Assembly (NCBI RefSeq): GCF_023715105.1
Contig: NZ_JAMBNO010000030.1
Coordinates: forward strand, 1 to 36,665
Direction of reading: 5' to 3'
Origin: Hydrogenophaga intermedia
GTDB taxonomy: Bacteria > Pseudomonadota > Gammaproteobacteria > Burkholderiales > Burkholderiaceae_C
Length of the DNA: 36,665 bases
In this document: piece by piece, positions 8,328 to 19,522 of the stretch
Layout: each line of letters begins with the position of its first letter
Numbering within the stretch: position 1 is the stretch's first letter
Notes under the pieces: model-generated
What the model saw: only the letters and a program-made list of their open reading frames with translations
The model's database searches: none
Told to the model about the DNA's origin: nothing
Position numbers and translations under genes: made by a program

Positions 8328-9827
8328 ATGAACCGCGAAATGTTGATGCTGATCGATGCCATCTCGCGCGAGAAGAACGTCGAGCGCGACGTGGTGATGA
8401 GCGCGGTCGAGCAGGCCCTGGCCTCGGCGACGAAGAAGCTCTACAAGGGTGAGGTCGACATCCGCGTGGCCATGGACCCGGACACCGGCGCCTACGAAAC
8501 CTTCCGCCGTTGGCTGGTGGTGCCCGACGAGGCTGGCCTGCAGAACCCCGATGCCGAAGAACTGCTCTCCGATGCCCGCGACGAGATCGCCGACATCGAG
8601 GAAGGCGACTACATCGAAAAGCCGGTGGAGAGCGTGCCGATCGGCCGCATCGGCGCCATGGCCGCCAAGCAGGTCATCCTGCAAAAAATCCGCGATGCCG
8701 AGCGCGAAATGCTGCTCAACGACTTCATGTCGCGCGGCGACAAGATCTTCGTCGGCACCGTCAAGCGTCTCGACAAGGGCGACCTGATCGTCGAGAGCGG
8801 CCGCGTCGAAGGCCGCTTGAAGCGCGGCGAAATGATCCCGAAGGAAAACTTCCGCACCGGCGACCGCGTGCGCGCCATGATCATGGAAGTCGACCTGACG
8901 CTGCGCGGCGCGCCCATCCTGCTGTCGCGCTCCGCGCCCGAATTCATGATCGAGCTCTTCCGCCAGGAAGTGCCCGAAATCGAGCAGGGCCTGCTCGAGA
9001 TCAAGAAATGCGCCCGCGACCCGGGCTCGCGCGCCAAGATCGCCGTGCACACCAACGACCGCCGCATCGACCCGATCGGTACCTGCGTCGGCGTGCGTGG
9101 TTCGCGCGTGAACGCCGTCACCAACGAACTCGCGGGTGAGCGCGTGGACATCGTGCTGTGGTCGGAAGACCCGGCGCAATTCGTCATCGGCGCGCTCGCG
9201 CCGGCCAATGTGGTCTCCATCGTCGTGGACGAAGAGCGCCACGCCATGGACGTCGTGGTGGACGAAGAGAACCTCGCCATCGCCATCGGCCGCGGCGGCC
9301 AGAACGTGCGTCTGGCCAGCGAACTCACCGGCTGGCGCATCAACATCATGACGGCCGACGAGTCCGCGCAGAAGCAGGCCGAAGAGGCCAGCGGCATCCG
9401 CGAACTGTTCATGTCCAAGCTCGACGTGGACCAGGAGATCGCCGACATCCTGATCGAAGAGGGCTTCACCAGCCTCGAAGAAGTGGCCTACGTGCCGCTG
9501 CAGGAGATGCTGGAGATCGAATCCTTCGACGAGGAAACCGTCAACGAACTGCGCACCCGCGCCAAGGACGCCCTGCTCACGATGGAAATCGCGCGCGAGG
9601 AAAACGTCGAAGAGGTGTCCCAGAACCTCAAGGACCTCGAGGGCATCACGCCCGAGCTCATTGCCAAGCTGGCCGAGGCCGGCGTGCATACCCGCGACGA
9701 TCTGGCCGATCTCGCCACGGACGAGCTGACCGAGATCACCGGCCAGTCGGAAACGGAAGCCACCGACCTGATCATGAAAGCCCGCGCGCATTGGTTCACC
9801 GGTGACGAAGCGCAGTCGCAATCCTGA
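8328..9827 (+). CDS. nusA: Transcription termination/antitermination factor NusA
   Basis: NusA binds RNA polymerase and nascent RNA, and modulates pausing, termination and antitermination. The 499-residue protein has the N-terminal polymerase-binding domain (MNREMLMLIDAISREKNV), an S1 domain at about residues 138-195 (GTVKRLDKGDLIVESGRVEG), KH domains with GRGGQNVRLASEL near residue 320, and two acidic helix-hairpin-helix repeats at the C-terminus (about 365-495), as in E. coli. An AAAGGTGG ribosome-binding site precedes ATG 8328. It lies 50 bases after rimP and 28 bases before infB. Confidence 0.97.
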   Translation: MNREMLMLIDAISREKNVERDVVMSAVEQALASATKKLYKGEVDIRVAMDPDTGAYETFRRWLVVPDEAGLQNPDAEELLSDARDEIADIEEGDYIEKPVESVPIGRIGAMAAKQVILQKIRDAEREMLLNDFMSRGDKIFVGTVKRLDKGDLIVESGRVEGRLKRGEMIPKENFRTGDRVRAMIMEVDLTLRGAPILLSRSAPEFMIELFRQEVPEIEQGLLEIKKCARDPGSRAKIAVHTNDRRIDPIGTCVGVRGSRVNAVTNELAGERVDIVLWSEDPAQFVIGALAPANVVSIVVDEERHAMDVVVDEENLAIAIGRGGQNVRLASELTGWRINIMTADESAQKQAEEASGIRELFMSKLDVDQEIADILIEEGFTSLEEVAYVPLQEMLEIESFDEETVNELRTRAKDALLTMEIAREENVEEVSQNLKDLEGITPELIAKLAEAGVHTRDDLADLATDELTEITGQSETEATDLIMKARAHWFTGDEAQSQS

Positions 9828-9855
9828 TCACGGAGGCCCACGGAGCACAGCACAC

Positions 9856-12726
9856 ATGACCAGTACCACCGTCGCCGAATTCGCCGCCGAATTGAACAAA
9901 CCCGCCGCCGTCCTGCTGGAGCAGCTCTCCGCAGCCGGTGTGAGCAAGTCCGCCCCGACCGACCCGATCACCGAGTCGGACAAGCAGCGCCTGCTCGGCC
10001 ACCTGAAGGCTGCGCACGGCACGGCCGGGGGCGAGCGCAAGAAGATCACGCTGGTGAAGAAATCCACCTCCGAGATCAAGCAGGCCGATGCCATGGGGCG
10101 TGCCCGCACCATCCAGGTGGAGGTGCGCAAGAAGCGCACCTTCATCAAGCGCGACGACGAAACGGTGGCAGCGCCGCCGACCGAAGTGGAGGCCGCCGAG
10201 CCGGCCGCGCCGGTGATCGACAGCGCCGAGCTCGCACGTCGCGAGGAAGAGGCCCGTCGCCAGGCCGAGCTGATCCGCCGCCAGGAGGAAGAGCTCGCGG
10301 CCAAGCGCGCTGCACGAGAGGCCGAGGAAGCGCGCGCAGCTGCTGCCGAGGCCGCTGCTGCCCAGGCCGCCGAAGCCGCTGAAGCCGCCGAGGCTGCCGC
10401 TGCGGCGGTCAAGGCCACCGCCGAAGCGCCCGCTGCCGAAGCCGCTGCACCCGCGCCCACGGCCAAGGCCGTCAAGGTGAAGGGGCCCGACAAGGAGGCC
10501 GCTGCGAAGGCCGCAGCTGAAAAGGCCGCCGAAGACAAGAAGGCCGAGGATGCGCGCGCTGCCGAACTGCTGGAGCGTCGCCGCAAGGCCGAGGCCGAAG
10601 CTGCGAACATCCGCGCCATGATGGCCGCGCCCGCGCGCACGCTGGTGGCCAAGAAGCCCGAGCCGGCGCCCGACGCCAAGGCGGGCCTCAAGGGCACGCT
10701 GCACAAGCCTGCCGGCACGCCCACCAAGGCACCTGGCACGGCAGCGCCGGCCGCGGCCGCCGCCGGTGGCAAGAAGGAGGTCAAGTCCGAGAACCTCTCG
10801 TCGACCTGGAAGGACGACGCCGCCAAGAAGAAGGAAATCAAGACCCGCGGCGACACCAGCTCGGGCCGCAGCAACTGGCGCAGCGGGCCGCGTGGTGGCG
10901 GTGGTCGTCGTGGCGATCGCGGCGATTCGCGCGATGGTCAAGGCGGCTTCCAGGCCCCGGCCGAATTCAAGCAGCTTGAAGTGCACGTGCCCGAGACCAT
11001 CACGGTCGCGGAACTCGCCCACAAGATGGCGGTGAAGTCGTCCGAGGTCATCAAGCAGCTCATGAAGCTGGGCCAGATGGTCACGATCAACCAGTCGCTC
11101 GACCAGGACACCGCGATGATCGTGGTGGAAGAACTCGGCCACAAGGCGGTGCAGGCTGCCCTGGACGACCCCGAGGCGTTCACCGAAGAGGAAGTGCAGG
11201 GCCAGCAGGCCGATGCGCTGCCGCGCGCCCCGGTGGTTACCGTGATGGGCCACGTGGACCACGGCAAGACCTCGCTGCTGGACTACATCCGCCGTGCGAA
11301 GGTGGCTGCTGGCGAAGCCGGCGGCATCACGCAGCACATCGGCGCCTACCACGTGAACACGCCGCGTGGCATGGTCACCTTCCTGGACACCCCGGGCCAC
11401 GAGGCTTTCACGGCCATGCGTGCCCGCGGTGCCCAGGCCACCGACATCGTGATCCTGGTTTGCGCGGCCGACGACGGTGTCATGCCGCAGACCAAGGAAG
11501 CCATCAAGCACGCCAAGGCGGCCGGGGTGCCGATCGTCGTGGCCATGACCAAGGCCGACAAGCCCGAAGCCAACATCGAGCGGGTGAAGTCCGAGCTCGT
11601 GGGTGAACAGGTGGTGCCTGAGGAATTCGGTGGCGAGTCGCCTTTCGTGGCGGTCTCGGCCAAGACGGGCCAGGGCATCGACGACCTGCTGGAGCAGGTG
11701 CTGCTGCAGGCCGAGGTGCTGGAGCTCAAGGCCCCGGTGGATGCCATGGCCAAGGGTCTGGTAATCGAAGCGCGCCTGGACAAGGGCCGCGGCGCCGTGG
11801 CCACCGTGCTGGTGCAAAGCGGCACGCTGCGCGTGGGCGACGTGGTGCTGGCGGGCCAGACCTCGGGACGCGTGCGCGCCATGCTCGACGAAAACGGCCG
11901 CAACGCCAAGGAAGCTGGCCCCTCCATTCCGGTGGAGATCCAGGGTCTGGCCGAAGTGCCGCAAGCCGGTGACGAGTTCATGGTGATGGCCGACGAGCGC
12001 CGTGCGCGCGAGATCGCCACCTACCGTGCAGGCAAGTACCGCAGCACCAAGCTGGCCAAGCAGCAGGCCGCCAAGCTGGAGAACATGTTCTCCGACATGG
12101 CCGCTGGCGAGGTCAAGACGCTGCCGATCATCCTCAAGGCCGACGTGCAGGGTTCGCAGGAGGCGCTGGCCGCCGCGCTGCTCAAGCTCTCGACCGAAGA
12201 GGTGCGCGTGCAGATGGTGTACGCGGGCGTGGGCGGCATCAGCGAGAGCGACATCAACCTCGCGATCGCCTCGGGCGCCGTGGTCATCGGCTTCAACGTG
12301 CGCGCCGATGCCGGTGCGCGCAAGCTGGCTGAAGGCAACGAGATCGACCTGCGCTACTACAACATCATCTACGACGCGGTGGACGAGTTGAAGGCGGCCA
12401 TGTCCGGCATGCTCGCCCCCGAAAAGCGCGAAGAGATCATCGGCATGGCCGAGATCCGCACGGTGTTCGTGGCGTCCAAGATCGGCACGGTGGCGGGCTG
12501 TATGGTCACCTCCGGCATGGTCACGCGCTCGGCGCATTACCGCCTGCTGCGCGACAACGTGGTGGTGCACACCGGCGAGCTCGAGTCGCTCAAGCGCCTC
12601 AAGGACGACGTGCGCGAGGTCAAGGAAGGCTTCGAGTGCGGTATCAAGCTGCGCAACTACAACGACATCAAAGAGGGCGACCAGCTCGAGTTCTTTGAGG
12701 TCAAGGAAGTGGCGCGCACGCTGTAA
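9856..12726 (+). CDS. infB: Translation initiation factor IF-2
   Basis: IF-2 is the GTPase that brings initiator fMet-tRNA to the 30S subunit and promotes subunit joining. The 956-residue product starts with an IF2N domain (MTSTTVAEFAAELNKPAAVL). A long Ala/Glu/Lys-rich linker follows (about residues 115-330), then a basic Gly/Arg stretch near 345-375 and a second IF2N domain (LEVHVPETITVAELAHKMAV). The G domain has G1 GHVDHGKT (465-472), DTPGHEAF and TKADKPEAN. The C-terminal domains end in GDQLEFFEVKEVARTL. ATG at 9856 is chosen because the preceding in-frame codons from 9802 overlap the end of nusA and lack family similarity. The low-complexity linker explains the length excess over E. coli IF-2. 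Confidence 0.97.
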   Translation: MTSTTVAEFAAELNKPAAVLLEQLSAAGVSKSAPTDPITESDKQRLLGHLKAAHGTAGGERKKITLVKKSTSEIKQADAMGRARTIQVEVRKKRTFIKRDDETVAAPPTEVEAAEPAAPVIDSAELARREEEARRQAELIRRQEEELAAKRAAREAEEARAAAAEAAAAQAAEAAEAAEAAAAAVKATAEAPAAEAAAPAPTAKAVKVKGPDKEAAAKAAAEKAAEDKKAEDARAAELLERRRKAEAEAANIRAMMAAPARTLVAKKPEPAPDAKAGLKGTLHKPAGTPTKAPGTAAPAAAAAGGKKEVKSENLSSTWKDDAAKKKEIKTRGDTSSGRSNWRSGPRGGGGRRGDRGDSRDGQGGFQAPAEFKQLEVHVPETITVAELAHKMAVKSSEVIKQLMKLGQMVTINQSLDQDTAMIVVEELGHKAVQAALDDPEAFTEEEVQGQQADALPRAPVVTVMGHVDHGKTSLLDYIRRAKVAAGEAGGITQHIGAYHVNTPRGMVTFLDTPGHEAFTAMRARGAQATDIVILVCAADDGVMPQTKEAIKHAKAAGVPIVVAMTKADKPEANIERVKSELVGEQVVPEEFGGESPFVAVSAKTGQGIDDLLEQVLLQAEVLELKAPVDAMAKGLVIEARLDKGRGAVATVLVQSGTLRVGDVVLAGQTSGRVRAMLDENGRNAKEAGPSIPVEIQGLAEVPQAGDEFMVMADERRAREIATYRAGKYRSTKLAKQQAAKLENMFSDMAAGEVKTLPIILKADVQGSQEALAAALLKLSTEEVRVQMVYAGVGGISESDINLAIASGAVVIGFNVRADAGARKLAEGNEIDLRYYNIIYDAVDELKAAMSGMLAPEKREEIIGMAEIRTVFVASKIGTVAGCMVTSGMVTRSAHYRLLRDNVVVHTGELESLKRLKDDVREVKEGFECGIKLRNYNDIKEGDQLEFFEVKEVARTL

Positions 12727-12749
12727 GGCGGGCGCACCGGAGAAGGCCC

Positions 12750-13124
12750 ATGCCCCGCAAGGCGTCGTCCGTACCCAACCGCGGCTACCGCGTGGCCGAC
12801 CAGATCCAGCGCGATCTGGCCGAGCTGATCGCGCGCGAGTTGAAGGACCCGCGCGTGGGTATGGTCACGCTCAACGCGGTCGAGGTCACGCCCGACTACG
12901 CGCACGCCAAGGTCTTCTTCAGCCTGCTCACCGGCAACCCCGAGGAAACCACCGAAGGCCTCAACGCTGCGGCCGGCTTCCTGCGTAGCGCGCTGTTCAA
13001 GCGCCTGCACATCCACACCGTGCCCACGCTGCATTTCGTGTTCGACCGCACCACCGAGCGTGCAGCCGACATGAACGCCTTGATCTCCAAGGCTGTGGCT
13101 TCGCGTTCCAAGAACGAGGACTGA
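12750..13124 (+). CDS. rbfA: 30S ribosome-binding factor RbfA
   Basis: RbfA is a small KH-like protein that binds the 30S subunit and helps process the 5' end of 16S rRNA. The 124-residue sequence has the typical opening NRGYRVADQIQRDLAELIARELKDPRVGMVT, then VEVTPDYAHAKVFFS and the C-terminal LHFVFDRTTERAADMNALI. It lies 23 bases after infB and 2 bases before truB, in the usual infB-rbfA-truB order. Confidence 0.95.
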   Translation: MPRKASSVPNRGYRVADQIQRDLAELIARELKDPRVGMVTLNAVEVTPDYAHAKVFFSLLTGNPEETTEGLNAAAGFLRSALFKRLHIHTVPTLHFVFDRTTERAADMNALISKAVASRSKNED

Positions 13125-13126
13125 GC

Positions 13127-14100
13127 ATGGAGCGCCAACGCACGAGGGTGCAACGGCGCCCCGTGCATGGGGTGCTGCTGCTCGACAAACCGCTGGGGTT
13201 TTCCAGCAACCAGGCCTTGCAAAAGGCCAAGTGGTTGCTGCGCGCCGAAAAGGCCGGTCACACCGGTACGCTGGATCCGCTGGCCAGCGGCGTGCTGCCG
13301 TTGTGCTTCGGTGCGGCCACCAAGTTCAGCCAGCTTCACCTGGACGCCGACAAGACCTACGAGACCACCGTGCGCCTGGGCGTGCGCACCACCACGGCCG
13401 ACGCCGAGGGCGACGTGATCGACACCCGCGCGGTGACTTGCAGCGTGGGCCAGGTGGTCGAGACGCTGGATCGCTTCATGGGCGAGATCGACCAGGTGCC
13501 GCCCATGCACAGCGCGCTCAAGAAGGACGGCAAGGCGCTGTACGAGTACGCGCGCGACGGCGAAACCGTGGAGCGCGATGCGCGCCGCGTCACCATTCAC
13601 GACATCGAGCTGCTGCACATGCAACTCGATGGCGATGCACCGCAGCTGCGCCTGCGTGTGGTGTGCAGCAAGGGCACCTACATCCGCACGCTGGGCGAAG
13701 ACATCGGCGAAGCCCTGGGCTGCGGCGGCCATCTCATCGCGCTGCGCCGCGTAGCGACCGGCCCGTTCGATGTGGCCGACGCGGTCACACTCGACGCACT
13801 CGAGGCCATGAGCGAGACCGACCGCGTCGACGCACTGCTGCCCGTGCAAGCCTTGCTCGCGGGTCACGAGCGCGTCACGCTCGACGCCGAGCATGCGGGC
13901 CGCTTCCTGAGCGGCGTGCGCCGCCGCGGCGACTGGCCCGACCGCGAGCGCGTGGCCGTCTTCGGCCCACCGCCGCACCCCGATTCCCCCCCTGTCTTGC
14001 TGGGCAGCGCCCACACCAAGGCGGGTGAACTCATCCCGGGCCGCTTGCTGAGCCCGACCGACATCCAGCAAATCGCAGACCTCACCGAGGCACACGCATC

Positions 14101-14104
<4 letters not shown>
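13127..14104 (+). CDS. truB: tRNA pseudouridine(55) synthase TruB
   Basis: TruB isomerises U55 to pseudouridine in the T-loop of tRNAs. Motif HGVLLLDKPLGFSSNQAL (14-31) is followed by GHTGTLDPLASGVLP with the catalytic Asp50. Y-containing TFETTVRLG-like sequence and the GTYIRTLGEDIGEALGCGGHL segment identify the family. The 325-residue protein carries a C-terminal PUA-like extension. Its TGA overlaps the ATG of typA by 4 bases, coupling the two genes. Confidence 0.95.
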
Positions 14105-15927
<1,823 letters not shown>

Positions 15928-15934
15928 CCCGACC

Positions 15935-16948
15935 ATGCCGTTTCGCGCGCTCAGTCGCCTGACGCACACCCAGGCCGTGTTCCTGATGGTCGCGGTGACC
16001 CTGATGTGGTCCATCGCGGGCGTGGTGTCGCGCCAGCTCGAATCGGCCGCGCGCTTCGAGGTCACCTTCTGGCGCAGCGCGTTCACCGCGCTGTCGCTGC
16101 TCATCATCCTGCCGCTGTGGCGCGCGGCCGACCGCGCCAACGGCGTGCTGTCGGACGACGCGGGGCAGGGCGTGCTGCAACGCCACTGGGGCGTGCTGCC
16201 ACGCTCGCGCGCCTTCTGGGTCAGCGGGGTGTGCTGGAGCGTGATGTTCACCGCCTTCATGCTGGCGCTGACCTTCACCACCGTGGCCAACGTGCTGATC
16301 GTCATGTCGTTGGGCCCGCTGCTGACCGCGCTGGTGGCGCGCTTCACCATCGGGCAGCGGCTGGCTCCGCGCACCTGGGCCGCCATCGTGGCCGCGGGCG
16401 CGGGCATCGTCTACATGTACGGCAGCCAGTTCCTGCAGGCCTTTGCCGACCCAGCGTTCGACACCGCCAACCTGATCATCGGCTCGCTCACCGCGCTGTG
16501 CGTGCCCATCGCGGGCGCCATCAACTGGACGGTGGTGCAGCGCAGCCAGACCCACGGCGAGAAGATCGACCTCGTGCCCTCGGTGCTGCTGGGCGGCGTG
16601 ATTTCGTCGCTGGTCACCTTGCCGCTGGCCATGCCGTTCGCCGCCACCGGCAGCGACGTCGCCTGGCTCGCGCTGCTGGGTCTCGTGCAACTGGCCATTC
16701 CCTGCGCGCTGGCGGTGGTCTGCGCGCGTTCGCTCAAGGCGCCCGAGGTGTCGTTGCTGGCACTGCTCGAAGTGATCTTCGGCATCCTGCTGGCGTGGGT
16801 GGGCGCCGGTGAGGCGCCGGGCACCGCGGTGCTGATCGGCGGCACCGTGGTCATCGGCGCGCTGTTCACCAACGAGTTGCTGGGCTGGCGCTCGCGCGGC
16901 GGCACCCCGCGCATCCAGACGCTGCAAGCCAGCCAGAACACCGATTGA
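15935..16948 (+). CDS. EamA/DMT-superfamily transporter
   Basis: This is a predicted inner-membrane transporter with about ten hydrophobic segments arranged as two EamA repeats (roughly residues 12-155 and 175-315). MWSIAGVVSRQLESAARFEVTFWRS near the start and LGPLLTALVARFTIGQRLAPRTWAAIVAAGAGI in repeat 1 are typical. Repeat 2 ends with SLLALLEVIFGILLAWVGAGEAPGTAVLIGGTVVIGA. The product is 337 residues and substrate cannot be predicted. It starts 7 bases after typA, so it could be read through from that operon. Confidence 0.88.
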   Translation: MPFRALSRLTHTQAVFLMVAVTLMWSIAGVVSRQLESAARFEVTFWRSAFTALSLLIILPLWRAADRANGVLSDDAGQGVLQRHWGVLPRSRAFWVSGVCWSVMFTAFMLALTFTTVANVLIVMSLGPLLTALVARFTIGQRLAPRTWAAIVAAGAGIVYMYGSQFLQAFADPAFDTANLIIGSLTALCVPIAGAINWTVVQRSQTHGEKIDLVPSVLLGGVISSLVTLPLAMPFAATGSDVAWLALLGLVQLAIPCALAVVCARSLKAPEVSLLALLEVIFGILLAWVGAGEAPGTAVLIGGTVVIGALFTNELLGWRSRGGTPRIQTLQASQNTD

Positions 16949-16970
16949 GTTTTCCCGAGGAGAAGTGATC

Positions 16971-18065
16971 ATGTCGTCGCCCGAGCCCACCGTCATCGTC
17001 GAAGTGCAAGGCCGTGTCGGCCTCATCACCCTCAACCGGCCCAAGGCGCTCAACGCGCTCTCGCTGGAGATGATCCGCACGCTCAGCACCACGCTGCTGG
17101 CCTGGCGGGAAGACCCGGGCGTCATCGCGGTGGCCATCCGTGGCAACGGCAAGGAGGGCCCGTTCGGCGCCTTCTGCGCCGGTGGCGACATCCGCTTCTT
17201 CCACCAGGCCGCACTCGCGGGCAACCCCGAGCTCGAGGACTTCTTCACCGAGGAATACGCGCTCAACCACCTGATCCACACCTACCCCAAGCCCTACATC
17301 GCCTTCATGGACGGCATCTGCATGGGCGGCGGCATGGGCATCAGCCAGGGCGCGAGCCTGCGTGTGGTCACCGAGCGCAGCAAGCTCGCCATGCCCGAGA
17401 CCAACATCGGCCTGTTCCCGGACGTGGGCGGCGGCTACTTCCTGAGCCGTTGCACCGGGCGCCTGGGCGAGTACCTGGCGCTCACCGGCCACGTGCTGCA
17501 GGGCAAGGACGCCATGGCCGCCGGACTGGCCGACGGCTTCATCGAATCGGGCCGGCTGGTGGGTTTGTGGACCACCCTCAGCACCACGCCCTTCGAAACC
17601 GGCGAGGCCGTGCAGCGCTGGGTCACCAACCACCTGCAGACCACCGCACCCAAGGCCCCCTGGCCCGCGGCCGAGATCGACCGCATCTTCACCCAGACGA
17701 AAGTGCGCGAGATCGTCGCCACCCTGGAAGGCACCGACAGCGACTGGGCGCAAGCCACCGCCAAGGTGCTGCGCCAACGCTCGCCGCTGATGCTGCACGT
17801 GGTGCTGGAACAGATCCGCCGTGCCCGCAAGCTCGGCCTGGCCGACGATCTGCGCATGGAACGCGGTCTGGTGCGCCGCTGCTTCCACCTGCGCCCTGGC
17901 GCCGCCAGCGAAACCGTCGAAGGCATCCGCGCCCTTGCGGTCGACAAAGACCACGCCCCCAAGTGGAACCCGGCCCGCATCGAAGACGTGACGCCTGCCG
18001 AGGTGGCCGCGTTCTTCGAGCCGCCCTGGCCGGCGCACGCGCACCCGTTGGCGCATCTGGGCTGA
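16971..18065 (+). CDS. Enoyl-CoA hydratase/isomerase family protein, 3-hydroxyisobutyryl-CoA hydrolase-like
   Basis: This is a crotonase-fold acyl-CoA enzyme of 364 residues. The CoA-binding CAGGD (69-73) and oxyanion-hole GICMGGGMG (115-123) motifs are present. MPETNIGLFPDVGGGYFLSR (141-160), with Glu143 and Asp151, together with the length above 340 residues, favours the 3-hydroxyisobutyryl-CoA hydrolase branch (valine degradation) over simple enoyl-CoA hydratases of about 260 residues. ATG at 16971 is chosen because GAGGAG ends 8 bases upstream; a GTG at 16965 is the alternative. No other valine-degradation gene is adjacent. It converges with smpB with 23 bases between them. Confidence 0.85.
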   Translation: MSSPEPTVIVEVQGRVGLITLNRPKALNALSLEMIRTLSTTLLAWREDPGVIAVAIRGNGKEGPFGAFCAGGDIRFFHQAALAGNPELEDFFTEEYALNHLIHTYPKPYIAFMDGICMGGGMGISQGASLRVVTERSKLAMPETNIGLFPDVGGGYFLSRCTGRLGEYLALTGHVLQGKDAMAAGLADGFIESGRLVGLWTTLSTTPFETGEAVQRWVTNHLQTTAPKAPWPAAEIDRIFTQTKVREIVATLEGTDSDWAQATAKVLRQRSPLMLHVVLEQIRRARKLGLADDLRMERGLVRRCFHLRPGAASETVEGIRALAVDKDHAPKWNPARIEDVTPAEVAAFFEPPWPAHAHPLAHLG

Positions 18066-18088
18066 GCCGAATCCGTTGGGGCTGCCCC

Positions 18089-18577
18089 TCAGCGGTTGCG
18101 GCTCTTCATCGCCCGCTCCACCTCGCGCTTGCCTTCGCGTTCCTTGATGGTGTCGCGTTTGTCGTGCTCGCCCTTGCCTTTGGCCAGGGCGATCTCGCAT
18201 TTCACGTGGCCGCCTTTCCAGTGCAGGTTCAGCGGCACCAGGGTGAAGCCTTTTTGTTCCACCTTGCCGATCAGGCGCTGGATCTGTTCCTTGTGCAGCA
18301 GCAGCTTCTTGGTGCGCACGGAATCGGCCGTGACATGAGTGCTGGCGGTGCGCAAGGGGTTGATCTGGCAGCCGATAAGGAAGAGCTCACCGTCGCGGAT
18401 GACGACGTAGCCGTCGGTGAGCTGCACCTTGCCTTCGCGCAGCGCCTTCACCTCCCAGCCTTGCAGCACCATGCCCGCTTCGAAGCGCTCCTCGATGGCG
18501 TAGTTGAACAACGCCTTCTTGTTGTCGGCGATGCGGCTGTCGCCCGCGGTGGGCTTGGATTTCTGGGTGGTGGCCAT
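18089..18577 (-). CDS. smpB: SsrA-binding protein SmpB
   Basis: SmpB binds tmRNA and is needed for trans-translation, which rescues stalled ribosomes. The 162-residue product shows NKKALFNYAIEERFEAGMVLQGWEVKALREGK, then LTDGYVVIRDGELFLIG, and ends in the basic KGKGEHDKRDTIKEREGKREVERAMKSRNR tail that acts in the decoding centre. ATG at 18577 (MATTQKSKP) is chosen; in-frame codons further upstream are not conserved in the family. It is divergent from ratA, an arrangement widespread in proteobacteria. Confidence 0.96.
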   Translation of the reverse strand: MATTQKSKPTAGDSRIADNKKALFNYAIEERFEAGMVLQGWEVKALREGKVQLTDGYVVIRDGELFLIGCQINPLRTASTHVTADSVRTKKLLLHKEQIQRLIGKVEQKGFTLVPLNLHWKGGHVKCEIALAKGKGEHDKRDTIKEREGKREVERAMKSRNR

Positions 18578-18701
18578 GGGGTTCTGTGTGGGGCCATACA
18601 TGGGGCGATATGGCCTTCTTTGCAAGGCCACCTAGAATCGTCGCGGCCTTGCATGTGCCCCCGCCAACGGTGCGGCGCACCGCGCAAGGACCGGCGATTG
18701 T

Positions 18702-19148
18702 ATGAAAACCATTCACAAGTCCGTGCTGTTGTGGCACAGCGCGCACGAGATGTTTGCGCTCGTGACCGACGTGCAGCATTACCCGCAGTTCCTGCCCTGG
18801 TGTGACCGGGGCGACGTGCTCGAGCGCAGCGAGCAGGGCATGGTGGCGCGCGTGGGCATGGCCATCGCGGGCCTGCAGCAGAGCTTCACCACCCGCAACC
18901 GGCATGTGGAGGACCGCGAGGTCTTCATGGAGCTGGTCGACGGCCCGTTCTCCGCGCTCGATGGCCACTGGAAGTTCACCCCCCTGGGCGACGGCAGCCA
19001 GCGCGCCTGCAAGGTGGAGTTCACGCTGCGCTACGGTTTTGGCAGCAGCGCGCTGGGTGCGGTGGTGGGCCCGGTGTTCGACCGCATCGCCGGCAGCCTG
19101 GTGGACGCGTTCGTCAAGCGCGCCGACGAGGTCTACGGGGCGGGATGA
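18702..19148 (+). CDS. ratA: RatA-family START-like protein (coenzyme Q-binding/ribosome association)
   Basis: This is a 148-residue SRPBCC/START-fold protein. The opening MKTIHKSVLLWHSAHEMFALVTDVQHYPQFLPWCD is the signature of the RatA/Coq10 family. In E. coli RatA was described as a toxin that blocks 70S formation, while homologues bind ubiquinone-like lipids, so the role here is uncertain. A -10-like TAGAAT lies at 18633-18638 in the smpB/ratA gap. The stop overlaps the next gene's start in ATGA. Confidence 0.88.
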   Translation: MKTIHKSVLLWHSAHEMFALVTDVQHYPQFLPWCDRGDVLERSEQGMVARVGMAIAGLQQSFTTRNRHVEDREVFMELVDGPFSALDGHWKFTPLGDGSQRACKVEFTLRYGFGSSALGAVVGPVFDRIAGSLVDAFVKRADEVYGAG

Positions 19149-19474
19149 GCATGCAGGTCGTGCTGGTGTTTTCCCCCGCCGCGCGCGAAGTGCACGAGGC
19201 CGAACTCGATCTGCCCGACGGCACGACGGTGGCCGATGCGCTACGCGCCAGTGGCTGGCTGGAGCGGTTCAAGGACGTTGAAGGCCTGAGTCTGGCGATA
19301 TGGGGTCGTCGCTGCGCAGGGACGCACGTGCTGCGCGAGGGTGACCGCCTGGAATTGCTGCGCCCGCTGCGCGTGGACCCAAAGGTGGCGCGGCGCGAGC
19401 GCTTCACCGGGCAGGGCGCGCGTTCCGCCGGTCTGTTCGCCAAGCGGCGTCCGAATTCGAAAGCCGGCTACTGA
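19145..19474 (+). CDS. rnfH: RnfH-family ubiquitin-like protein
   Basis: This 109-residue protein has a beta-grasp fold related to ubiquitin and ThiS (RnfH/RatB family). MQVVLVFSPAAREVHEAELDLPDGTTVADALRASGW and LREGDRLELLRPLRVDPK are the conserved segments. The basic C-terminus (GLFAKRRPNSKAGY) has no diglycine end. Its exact function is not established; the conserved ratA-rnfH pairing, here with a 4-base overlap, supports a link to RatA. Confidence 0.85.
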   Translation: MSMQVVLVFSPAAREVHEAELDLPDGTTVADALRASGWLERFKDVEGLSLAIWGRRCAGTHVLREGDRLELLRPLRVDPKVARRERFTGQGARSAGLFAKRRPNSKAGY

Positions 19475-19522
19475 AGCAATCCGGCCGGCCAACCCCTGCC
19501 GGGCGCTGCGCCCTGGGTGCGG

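Noticed and set aside
9796..12570. 924-codon minus-strand frame opposite infB
   Set aside because: It is a shadow frame of infB, rich in His/Gly/Arg, with no domain recognised.
18066..18088. Terminator between the hydrolase gene and smpB
   Set aside because: GGGGCTGCCCC has arms separated by one base, too close to form a hairpin, and no T tract follows.
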